Assembly (NCBI GenBank): GCA_018857735.1
Contig: JABMCL010002073.1
Coordinates: forward strand, 2,976,001 to 3,040,000
Reading direction: 5' to 3'
DNA from: Alviniconcha marisindica
Taxonomy: Eukaryota > Mollusca > Gastropoda > Provannidae
Length of the DNA: 64,000 nucleotides
A program made the translations under genes and the position numbers. The notes beneath the pieces were generated by a model. The model saw nothing but the letters and a program-made list of their open reading frames with translations. It searched no databases and was not told where the DNA came from. The stretch's first letter is position 1, and every line of letters begins with the position of its first letter. Of the stretch, positions 44,213 to 64,000 are shown piece after piece.

Positions 44213-44298
44213 TGAAAAAAGAAAAAAATGTGACTGATGTAACGCGTACGGAGTGTAGTGTTTGTGAATTAGGGGAAGCACCGTTCTGAAGTGCTTTG

Positions 44299-45190
44299 CA
44301 GCAGCAGAGTAAGTAAGTCAGTAAGTTGGTGTTTTACGCCCAGTCAACCGGTACGGTTATATCAGGGCGGTGCAGCAGCAGAGTAAGTAAGTCAGTAAGT
44401 TGGTGTTTTACGCCCAGTCAACCGGTACGGTTGTATCAGGGCGTGCACAGAGGTAAGTAAGTCAGTAAGTTGGTGTTTTACGCCCAGTCAACCGGTACGG
44501 TTATATCAGGGCGGAGCAGCAGAGAGTAAGTAAGTCAGTAAGTTGGTGTTTTACGCCCAGTCAACCGGTACGGTTATATCAGGGCGGTGCAGCAGCAGAG
44601 TAAGTAAGTCAGTAAGTTGGTGTTTTACGCCCAGTCAACCGGTACGGTTATATCAGGGCGGTGCAGCAGCAGAGTAAGTAAGTCAGTAAGTTGGTTTTTA
44701 CGCCCAGTCAACCGGTAGGGTTATATCAGGGCGGAGCAGCAGCAGAGTAAATAAGTCAGTAAGTTGGTGTTTTACGCCCAGTCAACCGGTACGGTTATAT
44801 CAGGGCGGAGCAGCAGCAGAGTAAGTAAGTCAGTAAGTTGGTGTTTACGCCCAGTCAACCGGTACGGTTATATCAGGCGCAGCAGCAGAGTAAGTAAGTC
44901 AGTAAGTTGGTGTTTTATGCCCAGTCAACCGGTAGGGTTATATCAGGGCGGTGCAGCAGCAGAGTAAGTAAGTCAGTAAGTTGGTGTTTTACGCCCAGTC
45001 AACCGGTACGGTTATATCAGGGCGTGCAGCAGCAGAGTAAGTAAGTCAGTAAGTTGGTGTTTTACGCCCAGTCAACCGGTACGGTTATATCAGGGCGGTG
45101 CAGCAGCAGAGTAAGTAAGTCAGTAAGTTGGTGTTTTACGCCCAGTCAACCGGTACGGTTATATCAGGGCGGTGCAGCAGCAGAAAAAGG
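44299..45190 (+). repeat. ~73-bp array of a SINE-tail unit, 12 copies
   Basis: The unit is GCAGCAGCAGA plus GTAAGTAAGTCAGTAAGTTG, then gtgttttacgcccagtcaac and a ggttatatcagggcg word. Copies start near 44309, 44383, 44453, 44526, 44600, 44673, 44746, 44821, 44890, 44963, 45037 and 45111. A diverged single copy of the same sequence is at about 805-880. The GCAGCAGCAGA word also closes the array, so it may be the original target duplication caught up in the unit. Confidence 0.93.
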
Positions 45191-45734
45191 AACTTTTGGA
45201 ACGTTCAGTAACAGCGTTCCACTTTGGGTTCAGTCGTGGTTGAGCGTGACCTAGAAGAGAGAGGGGGTGTGCGTGCTTGCATGTGTGTGTGTATATATAT
45301 ATATATACAATGCAACCTCTTTATAACAAAGTCGCTGGCATCAGGACATTTCCTTCCGCAGAACAAAAACGGTGCACTTAAAGAACTAAAAAAGACCCAC
45401 AACGAACTGGGGAATACGTATAATCATTTTGTCGGAAGCAGAACTTTTTCACAAGAGGGTTTTATTCCCTACATGCATATCAGAAGCAGCATGAAGTCGT
45501 TGTGGCAGTTGTTTTTATGAAGTGATGGAATCGGAAAAGAATTTCTGGGCCAGACAGTTAAGACTGAGTTAAGGTTACTGTTTTACAGTTGGCTCTGAGT
45601 GAGAGTCTGTTGTATAGTCACTACTGACTAGTGCAGTTACATGTACATGAGAGAGAGAGTGCGTGGTGTGTGTGTGTGTGTGTGTGTGCGCGTGTGTGTG
45701 TGCCTGCATATATGTGAATTTCTTTTCCTTCAAG

Positions 45735-45897
45735 TGTTGCTTAATGTCCTCAGATGTCGGTTGACATATTAGGGATAAGCTGAGACCAATGCGTGAGCAT
45801 GGTTCAGTATTGCTTTACATCCATGGAAACCATGAGGCTCGTTAGGATGGACAGCCCAGGACGGCCACCTCGACTCTTACTCAACTCCTGAACTATG
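45735..45897 (+). mobile_element. SINE-like element A, copy 4, with 9-bp target duplication
   Basis: Flanked by ATATGTGAA on both sides; shares the TGCTTAATGTCCTCAG start and the CTCCTGAACTAT end. Slightly more diverged than the other copies. Confidence 0.82.
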
Positions 45898-46734
45898 GAT
45901 ATGTGAAGGGCAGGAGGAAGACAATAATTTCTGAATGATAAAAGAGTTTATAGGTACAGAAAAGGTGCATGTTTCTGATTTTGACAATATTGTGCATATT
46001 CAGCATAACTTTAAGCAAGGATTAAATGTGTTCATGGCTGTTGTAATTTCTGTTTTTTTATAGATTTTTTTTTATCATGCCCAAGCAAGGTCTTTGATGT
46101 AGTTCTTGTTTGCTTTCTTATTACCTCCGGCTTGGTTTAAAGTCAAGCAAAATGAAACCACAACAGATATTTCAAAATGAGATAATTTGTCCTTCTTTAT
46201 GTCTTTTTCTCTTGTTTCACACACACACACACACGTGCACGTGTGTGCATGCACACGAACACATACACACGTGCGTGCCCTCGTGCACGCACACATGCAC
46301 AATTGCGCATGTACACACACTTGCACGCGCATGCATGCGCGTGCTTGTGCGCACATGCACACACACAGTTTCTCTGTCTTACTCATCCACCTACAAATAA
46401 CACCCTTTTTTTGGACATGTCTGATGCAAAAGGTTGAACAAATATAAGCACATAAGCAAACATTTTCATAGAAACAACAGACATTTTGACCAATGAATCA
46501 GTTTATTCCGCTATAAAAATTCCAGCAGAAAAGCATATTAATTCTGAAGCATGATACCAAGGCAGCATTTGACTGCATGCAGGACGAGTCGTTGCCTTGG
46601 TTAGGCACCACTCATTTCGCTCAAAACTGGATAGATAATGCAGGTTACAACACACTGTTCTTTATACACACCATTACAAAATACAGTTTGTTGAAAAAGT
46701 ATGTTTTTTCACCCACTGTGGTTGCATGGGTGCC

Positions 46735-47050
46735 ACTGATTCATGGCGGAATGTAGTACTCTGATACTCTACACAAAGTATAACAAAATGTAATTGTTTG
46801 AATTTATGGCGGAATGCAGGACTCTGATACTCTACACAAAGTATTACAAAACGTAGTTGTTTGGATTCATGGCGGAATGCAGCACTGATACTCTACACAA
46901 AGTATTACAAAACGTAATTGTTTGGATTCATGGCGGAATGCAGCACTCTGATACTCTACACAAAGTATTACAAAACGTAATGGTTTGGATTCATGGCGGA
47001 ATGCAGCACTGATACTCTACACAAAGTAATACAAACCGTAATTGTTTGAA
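46735..47050. repeat. ~64-bp tandem repeat, five copies, intergenic
   Basis: The unit contains TTCATGGCGGAATGCAGCAC, tctgatactctacacaaag and tattacaaaacgtaattgttt. From 45,898 to 46,734 there is only a GTGC/CACAC-rich tract (46,220-46,370) and no gene. Confidence 0.94.
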
Positions 47051-47149
47051 ATGCTAGAAGACTGATCTTTCTCTACATGTTTTGGCTGTATCAGTCTGTT
47101 TGTTTTCATCTGTGTCTCCCCCTCTCCACAAATCTCTCTCTTTTTCTTT

Positions 47150-48640
47150 TGACCATGGATCTGGCAAACACATTTCTCCTCCAAAACTATGCATTAGACC
47201 CAGCGAATACGTTTTCCTTCCAAGAGAGCGTTACACGCATTTTCTTTCCAAGACAGTTCTTGCATTAGTTCCAGCAAACACGTTTTCTGTCCAAGACAGT
47301 GTATGAATTAGCCCAGCAAACACGTTTTCTGTCCAAGACAGTTTATGAATTAGTCCCAGCAAACACGTTTTCTGTCCAAGACAGTTTATGAATTAGTCCC
47401 AGCAAACACGTTTTCTGTCCAAGACAGTTTATGAATTAGTCCCAGCAAACACGTTTTCTCTCCAAGACAGTTTATGAATTAGTCCCAGCAAACACGTTTT
47501 CTTTCCAACAGGTTTTCTCTCCAAGACAGTTTATGAATTAGTCCCAGCAAACACGTTTTCTTTCCAACAGGTTTTCTCTCCAAGACAGTTTATGAATTAG
47601 TCCCAGCAAATACGTTTTCTTTCCTAGTCGAAGCTTGTTTAAGAAATGGTCCCAGCAAATGTGTTTGTTTTTTCTTCTTCTCCGTGACAGTTTATGAATT
47701 AGTCCCAGCAAGCACGCTTTCTCTCCAAGACAGTTTATGAATTAGTCCCAGCAAACACATTTTCTCTCCAAGAAAGTTTATGAATTAGTCCCAGCAAACA
47801 CGTTTTCTCTCCAAGACAGTTTATGAATTAGTCCCAGCAACATGTTTTTTTCTCCAAGACAGTATATGAATTAGTCCCAGAAAACATGTTTTCTCTCCAA
47901 GACAATTTATGAATTAGTCCCAGCAAACACAATTGCTCTCCAAGACAGTTTATGAATTAGTCCCAGCTAACATGATTTTTCTCCAAGACAGTTTATGAAT
48001 TAGTCCCAGCAAACATGTTTTCTCTCCAAGACAGTTTATGAATTAGTCCCAGGAAACATGTTTTCTGTCTGAGACAGTTTATGAATTAGTCCCAGCAAAC
48101 GTGTTTCTCTCCAATACATTTCGTGAATAAGTCGCAGCAAACACGTTTTCTCTCCAAGGCTTTATGAATTAGTCCCAGCAAAAATGTTTTCTCTAGAATA
48201 CGCTATGAATAGTCCTAGCAAACACGTTTTCTCCCCAAAACAATTTATGAATTAGTCCCAGCAAACACGTTTCCTCTCTAAGACAGTTGAATGAATTAGT
48301 CCCAGCAAATATGTCTTCTCGTCCAGACAGTTTATGAATTACTCCCGGCAAACACTTTTTTTCTCTCTCTCCAGTGCAGTTACATGAAACAGTCCTAGAA
48401 AACGTGTCTTCTCTCCAGACAGTTTATGAATTAGTCCTAGTAACACGTTTCCTCTCAAAGGCAGTTGATGCATTACTCCCAGCAAATCCGTTTTCTCTCC
48501 ATGACAGTTTTCGAATAAGTTTCAATAAACCTCCATGACAGTTTATGAATAAGTTTTAATAAACACGTTTTATGTCCTAGAAAACAAATTTCCCGTCCAA
48601 GGCAGTGGATGCATTAGTCCCAGTAAACACGTTCTTCAAC
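47150..48640. repeat. 42-43-bp tandem repeat, about 33 copies, intergenic
   Basis: The unit contains AGTTTATGAATTAGTCCCAG and caaacacgttttctctccaag. The best-conserved copies are at 47,300-47,620; both ends are decayed. Confidence 0.95.
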
Positions 48641-48689
48641 AACAACAACAACAACAAAAACAACGCAAAACATCCAACAACTTTTCATT

Positions 48690-49470
48690 ACTGAGGGCCT
48701 CTTCACAGAAACTTTCGTCACTGGCAACATCTCCCCAGAAACTTTTTGTTATTGAAGACGTTTCCCCTAAAAAGATGTCCATCAATGAGGACGTTTCCCC
48801 TAAAAACTTGTCCATCAATGAGGACATTTTCCCTCGAAACGTTTCCATCACTGGGGACGTTTCCCCTAAAAACTTGTCCATCAATGAGGACGTTTCCCCT
48901 AAAAACGTGTCCATCAATGGGGACATTTTCCCTCGAAACGTTTCCATCACTGAGGACGTTTCCCCTAAAAACTTGTCCATCAATGAGGACGTTTCCCCTA
49001 AAAACGTGTCCATCAATGAGGACATTTTCCCTCGAAACGTTTCCATCACTGAGGACGTTTCCCCTAAAAACTTGTCCATCAATGAGGACGTTTCCCCTAA
49101 AAACTTGTCCATCAATGAGGACATTTCCCTCGAAATTTTTTCATCACTGAGGACATTTCCCTCGAAACGTTTCCATCACTGAGGACATTTTCCCTCGAAA
49201 CGTTTCCATCACTGAGGACATTTTCCCTCGAAACGTTTCCATCACTGAGGACATTTTCCCTCGAAACGATTCCATCACTGAGGACATTTTCCCTAGACGT
49301 TTTTCCGTCACTGAAAGCATTTCCCCTCGAAACCTTTCCATCACTGAGGTAATTTTTTCAGCTCAAAACCCGGGATTTCCATCACAAAAAGGAATTTTCC
49401 CTAGACGTTTTTCCGTCACTGAAAGCATTTCCCCTCGAAACCTTTCCATCACTGAGGTAATTTCATTTCA
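48690..49470. repeat. 33-bp tandem repeat, about 22 copies, intergenic
   Basis: The unit alternates GAGGACGTTTCCCCTAAAAA with gaggacattttccctcgaaac versions, both followed by a (t)tccatcA/cA word. The length is divisible by three, which keeps frames of 130-160 codons open on both strands (for example LMDKFLGETSS on minus). No gene evidence beyond that. Confidence 0.94.
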
Positions 49471-49639
49471 GCTGCTGAAACATACTGCTGGAATTTTGGC
49501 CATCGTAAACGGAACTTCCCCAGAAACTTTTCTGTCAGTTATCGAAGAAATATTTCCAGAAATGTTTCCGTTTTTGAGACGTATCTTCCCGTAGCAAAGT
49601 TTCCCCTTCCAAAGGCTCCACGGGAAGCTTCCATTATCG

Positions 49640-50125
49640 TGGTATCTTCAAGCAAATTACCTCCCAACCCCCCCCCCGCCTCCCCATCCAATCCCCCAGG
49701 AACTTCCAGAACACTGCCATTATTGTAGTAGGCGTTCTGTCCATCGTAGACAAAGTCCCCCCACCTCCCTCCAGGAAGCTCCACAGGAACATTGCCATCC
49801 TCGTGGGTAGTCTTCAGCACTTTTCCATCGCAAAGTCCCCCCCCCAACACTCCATCATTGTAGTCAGGCACTTCCATCGACAAAGCCCCCCCCTCCCTCC
49901 AGGAAGCTCCACAGGAACATTGCCATCCTCGTGGGTATGTCTTCAGACACTTTCCATCGCAAAGCACAAAGCTCCCCCCCCCCATACACCCCCCCTCCCT
50001 CCAGGAAGCTCCACAGGAACATTGCCATCCTCGTGGATATGTCTTCAGACACTTCCATCGCAGACAAAGTCCCTGTCCCCCCACGCCCCCCCCCCTCCAC
50101 CCCACCCTCACCACCACACCATCCC
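49640..50125. repeat. Array of ~125-bp and sub-units, intergenic
   Basis: Four or five copies of CAGGAAGCTCCACAGGAACA, then ttgccatcctcgtgggta and gtcttcagacacttccatcg, separated by C-rich spacers. Frames on both strands are repeat artefacts. Confidence 0.88.
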
Positions 50126-50141
50126 TCTCCCTCTGCGAAAG

Positions 50142-50449
50142 TAAGTAAGTAAACATGGTGCTTAACGTCCACAGAAACCATAAGGCTTATTAGGGACGGG
50201 GGAGGAAGGGAGATTATATACCTATTTACTATACTGTCACCACTAGAATGACTTCTGCATTAAGGTGGGCGGCGATGACAGCCATTTTAATGTTTCATAA
50301 TTGTGAGGGACAAAAGTCACAAGACGATGTCCACAGACCACAACTTGTGAAGAGAAAGGAGAGCCGAAGAAGCAGATTCGAACCGAGGTCCCTCTGCCTA
50401 CCAGCTATAACCTAACGCCTTACCGCTAGGCCAAATCGGCTCACAAAGC
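50142..50449 (-). mobile_element. tRNA-derived SINE, full-length copy with target duplication
   Basis: Flanked by CTCTGCGAAAG (50131-50141) and CTCCGCGAAAG (50450-50460), one mismatch. On the minus strand the head reads TTGGCCTAGCGG (A box) and GGTTCGAATC (B box), then the shared body and a tail ending in an (ACTT)n-like run. Lies 30 bp from the GPCR stop codon, on the same strand. Confidence 0.88.
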
Positions 50450-50478
50450 CTCCGCGAAAGCGAGTTCTGTAACTTAAT

Positions 50479-58337
<7,859 letters not shown>

Positions 58338-58674
58338 ATTGGTGCTTGGGTGTTTCTGCTTGAGTTGGGACGGGACGCGCAGATAAGAAGACACGTTATA
58401 TCATCTGAAACACAATGGAAACAGAACTGAAGTGCGAATTATCATCGACTGACAAAAGGCAAGCCGTACAGTTGTTACAATAACTGAACAACAGCAAAGT
58501 CAGCAATTAGCGAAACAAGGCCAAGACATAACATGCGGCATAATTATTCGATAGCCTACAGCTAGAAGATAGTGACTGAGAATATGCCGAATATAAAAAC
58601 TTAGGCCTGCCTGATGGCTGCTGCCGAACACACCATTGACAAAGCTTATCAGAAAAATTATCAATATATATATC

Positions 58675-58780
58675 AGAGAGAGAGTTAGCAGTTATCACAA
58701 AGCCAGAATGAAACAAGCAAGAGAGAGAGAGAGAGAGAGAGAGTTAGCAGTCAGCACAAAGCCAGAATGAAAGTCATAAG

Positions 58781-58854
<74 letters not shown>

Positions 58855-58929
58855 ATTACCAAGTCAGAATGAAACAAGCAAGAGAGAGAGAGTTAGCAGT
58901 TATCACAAAGCCAGAATGAAACAAGCAAG

Positions 58930-59000
<71 letters not shown>

Positions 59001-59137
59001 AGTTAGCACAAAGCCAGAATGAAATAAGCAAGAGAGAGAGAGAGAGACAGAGTTAGCAGTTATTAACAAGCCAGAATGAAACAAGCAAGAGAGAGAGAGA
59101 GAGAGTTAGCAGTTATCGCAAAGCCAGAATGAAACAA

Positions 59138-59196
<59 letters not shown>

Positions 59197-59236
59197 GAGA
59201 GAGAGAGAGCCGTTAGCACAAAGCCAGAATGAAATA

Positions 59237-59297
<61 letters not shown>

Positions 59298-59430
59298 AGC
59301 AGTTATTAACAAGCCAGAATGAAACAAGCAAGAGAGAGAGAGAGTTAGCAGTTATCACAAAGCCGGAATGAAAGAAGCAAGAGAGAGAGTTAGCAGTTAT
59401 CACAAAGCAAGAACGAAACAAGCAAACATC
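58675..59430. repeat. (GA)n blocks alternating with a TTAGCAGTTATCACAAAGCC unit, upstream of GPCR
   Basis: About ten copies of a ~40-bp unit (ttagcagttatcacaaagcc, agaatgaaacaagcaag) separated by GA runs of 10-80 bp. Purine-pure strands of this length can form triplex (H-DNA) structures. It lies ~340 bp upstream of the GPCR start codon. Confidence 0.94.
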
Positions 59431-60009
59431 TTCGGGACCAGATGCGTCAAGCAATAACAACCCCCCCTCCCTCCAATCCTTCTCCCCCCCCAATCCTTCT
59501 CCCCCCCCCCCCCCCCAATCCTTCTCCCCCTGTCGTCAAAATCACCTGACCAGTTGAATCACAAAGACGAACCGTTCTTTTGAAAGTTGCCGTCAACGTC
59601 CGACTGAATGAGAAAAAGAAGAGTCAGTTTCAGTAGATGTTCCAAGTCTAACGCATAGGGGCAATAGCGCTAAGACCGCTGGACGTCTTCAAGGAACCAG
59701 GAACATGTCAATGTGTCCGCTGAGATCAGAATCTTTATCACCGGAAGCCAACTAGCCAGTGGCAATATCCGTAACGGAGTCTAAATCGAATCATGTTCTA
59801 GACCTAAACTGGGAACACTGCGCAGTACGTTTCATGAATTTCTTCATTCACGTGGATTGACTGTACAAGCCCACAAACATCATCGACCGTTCTTTGATAA
59901 CTCTCACACGTTGCTGAACGACCGTTTTTTAAATTTCTTTCTTTCATTTTTTTTCTTCTCAAGTTTTAATCATTATATTTGGTACATTCGTACAATCATG
60001 ACAAAGGGC

Positions 60010-60031
60010 ATTTTCTCCGTACACCTTTACA

Positions 60032-60104
<73 letters not shown>

Positions 60105-60105
60105 G
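60010..60105. repeat. (ACGC)n then (AC)n microsatellite
   Basis: Nine ACGC units are followed by a (CA) run, adjoining the next array. Confidence 0.95.
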
Positions 60106-60106
60106 T

Positions 60107-60905
60107 TCTTTGATGATTCTGACATGTTGCTCAAAGGTAACATGTGTACAAACCCACAAACATCACCGACCGTTCTTTGATGATTCTGACACGTGCTTAA
60201 AGGTAACATGTGTACAAACCCACAAACATCACCGACCGTTCTTTGATGATTCTGACACGTGCTTAAAGGTAACATGTGTACAAACCCACAAACATCACCG
60301 ACCGTTCTTTGATGATTCTGACACGTTGCTTAAAGGCAACATGTGTACAAACCCACAAACATCACCGACCGTTCTTTGATGATTCTGACACGTTGCTTAA
60401 AGGTAACATGTGTACAAACCCACAAACATCACCGACCGTTCTTTGATGATTCTGACACGTTGCTTAAAGGCAACATGTGTACAAACCCACAAACATCACC
60501 GACCGTTCTTTGATGATTCTGACACGTTGCTTAAAGGCAACATGTGTACAAACCCACAAACATCACCGACCGTTCTTTGATGATTCTGACACGTTGCTTA
60601 AAGGCAACATGTGTACAAACCCACAAACATCACCGACCGTTCTTTGATGATTCTGACACGTTGCTCAAAGGTAACATGTGTACAAACCCACAAACATCAC
60701 CGACCGTTCTTTGATGATTCTGACACGTTGCTCAAAGGTAACATGTGTACAAACCCACAAACATCACCGACCGTTCTTTGATGATTCTGACACGTTGCTT
60801 AAAGGCAACATGTGTACAAACCCACAAACATCACCAACCGTTCTTTGATGATTCTGACACGTTGCTTAAAGGCAACATGTGTACAAACCCACAAACATCA
60901 TCGCC
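60107..60905. repeat. 66/67-bp tandem repeat, 12 copies, upstream of GPCR
   Basis: The unit contains CCGTTCTTTGATGATTCTGA, cacgttgcttaaaggcaac and tgtacaaacccacaaacatc. An older single copy is at 59,860-59,930 left of the ACGC tract, so the microsatellite interrupts the array. Copies alternate between 66 bp (acgtgctt) and 67 bp (acgttgctt). Confidence 0.95.
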
Positions 60906-61070
60906 ACTTGTTTGGTGGCAGACAGTGAGCTCTTTTCATCTTCGGGGGAACATTTTGTTTGAGCAACAGGTTCAGAGCAAATGAAGGAACATGCACATGG
61001 AGGCCAGCTCCGTGTCTGTGGGTTGCTTGCAACAAAATGCTAAATCAGTGACTCCGCATCCAAAGTCCGT

Positions 61071-61275
<205 letters not shown>

Positions 61276-61720
61276 GTTTTGCACATTGTCAGTTATTCTG
61301 GAACCCGTGTTGATGCGGACTCTTTATTTGCTACTTGCACGTTAAATTGATAATCACTATCTCGATGTGCATTATGTTTGCCGTGTTATGTTAGTATTGC
61401 CCAGCGCTTTCAGCCGGAAGGCAGGCCGTTTAAATAATTCCATTGTGTTCCAAATCAGCAGCCCGATTCAATATAAAATAGCACTTATCTGTTTCCACAT
61501 TGTCTCTGGTACAGCTACTCCATTAAACACCCCTCTGCGTCACTTCGTGCTTAGAATATTTGTTTGTGGTATTGTCGTGTTTATTTGTGTTTGTAGCATA
61601 GCGAGGACTGGCTGTTAGATAGGTCCAAATGGACCTAACGCTACTATCCTTGAGTATTCAAGTTTTCGAGTTTGAGTTCGTCATCTCTACTCTCCTTCTC
61701 ACTCTCTTCGCTCAGTCTCG

Positions 61721-61888
61721 GATACTCGGATATTCTGTGTTCCTAGGATGGGCAGGAGGACCCTGGGGGAGAGATCCTTTCAATACATCGGACCTATGAT
61801 CTGGAACCCTCTTCTCTCTCTGTTAGGCTTTCGTCTTCACTCTCTTTTTTTAAAAGTCAATACTGAAAACCCACCTTTTGTCTTCTGA
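61721..61888 (+). pseudogene. LINE reverse-transcriptase C-terminal fragment
   Basis: An open frame of 55 codons reads DTRIFCVPRMGRRTLGERSF then QYIGPMIWNPLLSLL and ends in a TGA. The pattern (DTR..., G-R-SF, a P-x-x-W-N-x-L motif, then a short basic tail) is that of CR1/L2-like non-LTR retrotransposon ORF2 C-termini. Upstream sequence is too decayed to extend it. A (TG)n tract starts 73 bp downstream. Confidence 0.72.
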
Positions 61889-61959
61889 TTACTGATCTGT
61901 CGTGTTTAAAAAAATCTTTTTCTTTCTTTTTTCATTCTACCAACCCAGCACCAGTAATG

Positions 61960-62214
<255 letters not shown>

Positions 62215-62229
62215 GACGAAATGAACGTA

Positions 62230-63790
62230 GAGATGGGGCGCCATAAATAGTCTGCTATTACTACTACTACTCACAGATGCAGCAGTTGGTTTTGCGGGTT
62301 GAGCCAGGCGAAGGTTTGCAATCAAAGCAGAATCAGCTCGGAAGCGCACATCCAAAGAATGGTTTATACCACTAAGGCAGCGTATCCGAAGGCTCAGCCA
62401 TCCGCGGTGGATGACTATACTTAAAACGCCCGTAACTTGTTGCCACGCTCTCGACCCAAAGATGGCGTTTCGCTCCTGGAAATTCACGGATCAAAACAAA
62501 ACGTTCACAGTGGCAGGACTACCAGTGTCATCGACGGTATGCAAGAGGTTGCAGATTTTTGGGGATTTTATTTTTATTTTTAAAGCGCGCCAGACTCCAC
62601 CAACTGACAAGGGAACACCCTAGAGCGTTCACACACACACACACAGAAAGCAGGATACAAATGTTCAAGTGATGAACCGACACAACCCAGCGTCCGCACG
62701 ATGGAAAACCGACAAGACTGAAGAGCTGCACTTGATGAGAATGAACTGGCCTCGCCAGTCCTTGGGTGCCACTGCTATACTGCAAAATGAGAGACTGTGA
62801 AAAACCTGCTATGGTCCCTGGCAGTAAGTAGTACTTTGCAATTTACTCGTACAAGTGTGCGGTGAAGTTTCGCTTCCTTCGCAACCGCTGCCAAATTTTA
62901 GCACCCAAAATTGGGTCTGTCGGAATTACGGAAAAATACAAGTACTTCTGTACTAGATTGTAACGTAGATCGTACGCGGAGAAGAACTGCACATTCGAGA
63001 CTAAATGACAATAGCCTACATCGGAGGCCTTTGCAGTAAAAACAAAACAACAAACAAACAAAAAGCTGCCAACGGTAAACGTCTTAACGACAATGTTGTG
63101 ATAATGGTATTTATGCCTCCCTTTTTAAAAAGTTAAAATTAAATCGAGGTTATCAGGAAGTGCAACTTGCTATTCTGACTTTTACAGTTTTTCATTTTTT
63201 CCCCCTCTGTGATTAGCATTACTGAAATACACACCGATTAGACTAACGCACGCATCAGTTATTCACTTTGAATTTAACGAAGTGATTGACGCACACGAAA
63301 TCGTTCCACTTTTGCAGCAAATTACGTACACTGAGCGAATAAGAGTTGGCGTATTCTGTACTTATCTGGGTCACCTTATTGTCGGATGACACCGTCGTAA
63401 GATTATTGAAATTATTATTCATGCCTCGTCACAAACGGGCCGTCTGTTTGTGCGACGGTATCGACACACATGCGCGGTATTCATTTCCGGTTTCTGACGT
63501 CATCCCAGATGCATCTTCCTGCCCAACATTGGTATACTCTACAAGGTTTCAGTTACTGACTCATAAAATGTGAAAAACAGGAGGGGGAGGAGGCGGGGGG
63601 GGGGGGGGGGGGGGGGGTAGATAAAAACATGACTAGCTGTTCTGGTACGGTTCTTGTTCATGTTCTTCAGCAGTTGATCCATCCCCGCCATTTTGCATCC
63701 TGTTAACACCATCATGTGGACACCATACAACCATGCACCAGTTTACAGTGTCACTTCATTCAAAGCCATATATACGTAGGTTGAATGTGC
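62230..63790. other. Right-end region without a recognised gene
   Basis: A GC-richer stretch at 62,280-62,560 contains an in-context ATG (62463) followed by 28 open codons and a GT, but no recognisable protein. A poly-G run of over 20 bases is at ~63,595-63,617. Otherwise nothing supported. Confidence 0.5.
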
Positions 63791-63794
63791 ATTT

Positions 63795-64000
63795 AGCTGT
63801 AACCTGCCACCTTCGCTTTTGGCAGAATGACCTGGATCTTTTACGTGCTGCTGCGGTAACACGGGTGTGGAACGAATACCGAAATAAGAGTCGGCACGGA
63901 AAGTTGACCCTGGAGATGATAACTCTCCCGCCGTTCCGACCCGCAGGGACTTGAACTCGCCACCTTTCCATCACGAGGTCGGCGCTCTACCGCTGAACGA
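63795..64000 (-). mobile_element. tRNA-derived SINE cut by the right edge
   Basis: On the minus strand the window end reads TCGTTCAGCGGTAGAGCG (A-box like), then GAGTTCAAGTCCC (B-box like, 63946-63958), then a body with CACGTAAAAGATCCAGG. The head continues beyond the window. It differs from the other two tRNA-SINE families here, though a related GCATGTAAAAGATCCC fragment is at 21,485. Confidence 0.78.

Noticed and set aside
48636..49182. Frames of 134-162 codons on both strands (LMDKFLGETSS type)
   Set aside because: 33-bp repeat divisible by three; both strands open; no start or flank evidence for a gene.
62463..62560. First exon of a right-hand gene starting MAFRSWKFTDQ
   Set aside because: Good ATG context and a following GT, but no homology recognised and no second exon in the window.
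63594..63618. Poly-G run as a functional element
   Set aside because: Single homopolymer; length may be a sequencing or assembly effect; no context to support function.

Overview
This is a eukaryotic, invertebrate-type genomic window. It holds three multi-exon genes with GT-AG introns, embedded in a very large amount of tandem repeat and short transposable-element debris. The encoded proteins, the tRNA-derived SINEs and the long (TG)n and minisatellite tracts fit a lophotrochozoan, most likely a gastropod mollusc. That taxon is an inference; nothing in the sequence names the species.

Layout. (1) Positions 1-10,405, minus strand: the 5' nine coding exons of DUS2 (tRNA-dihydrouridine(20) synthase 2), including the catalytic Cys motif. 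The gene runs off the left edge before its C-terminal region. (2) About 10.4-15.57 kb: the divergent intergenic space between DUS2 and NUP93, with a GA tract, a SINE, a decayed tRNA-SINE and a ~0.7-kb interrupted TG tract. (3) 15,571-43,840, plus strand: a complete NUP93 gene, rebuilt here as 22 coding exons and 837 codons with every phase consistent. (4) 43.8-50.5 kb: convergent intergenic space made almost entirely of minisatellites and SINE-derived arrays. (5) 50,479-58,337, minus strand: a rhodopsin-class GPCR of six coding exons and 368 codons with non-standard TM2, TM3 and TM6 motifs. (6) 58.3-64 kb: upstream GPCR sequence with GA, TG, 66/67-bp and poly-G repeats, a LINE 3' fragment and a tRNA-SINE cut by the right edge.

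The genes have unrelated jobs (tRNA modification, nuclear pore scaffold, membrane receptor); their proximity does not suggest an operon. The striking feature is how the repeats relate to the exons. In several places a tandem array is built from an exon-intron junction of the host gene, so authentic splice sites sit beside many near-identical copies of themselves. The extreme case precedes NUP93 exon 17: about 65 copies of a 29-bp unit made of the last 8 intron bases plus the first 21 exon bases, with no plus-strand stop in any frame over most of the array. Others are the exon 7/8 region of NUP93 (a 404-bp duplication that creates an in-frame 24-nt pseudo-microexon, then 71-bp decoy acceptors), exon 13, exon 14, and GPCR exon 2.

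Mobile-element history can be read directly in places. A ~170-bp SINE-like family has four copies, each with 9-12-bp target duplications, and one copy can be compared with an unoccupied paralogous site. A tRNA-SINE whose target duplications bracket a ~1.2-kb internally expanded array, a TA-flanked and a TTAA-flanked MITE, and two LINE 3' ends beside TG microsatellites are also visible. Everything here was read by eye; no alignment or database search was run.
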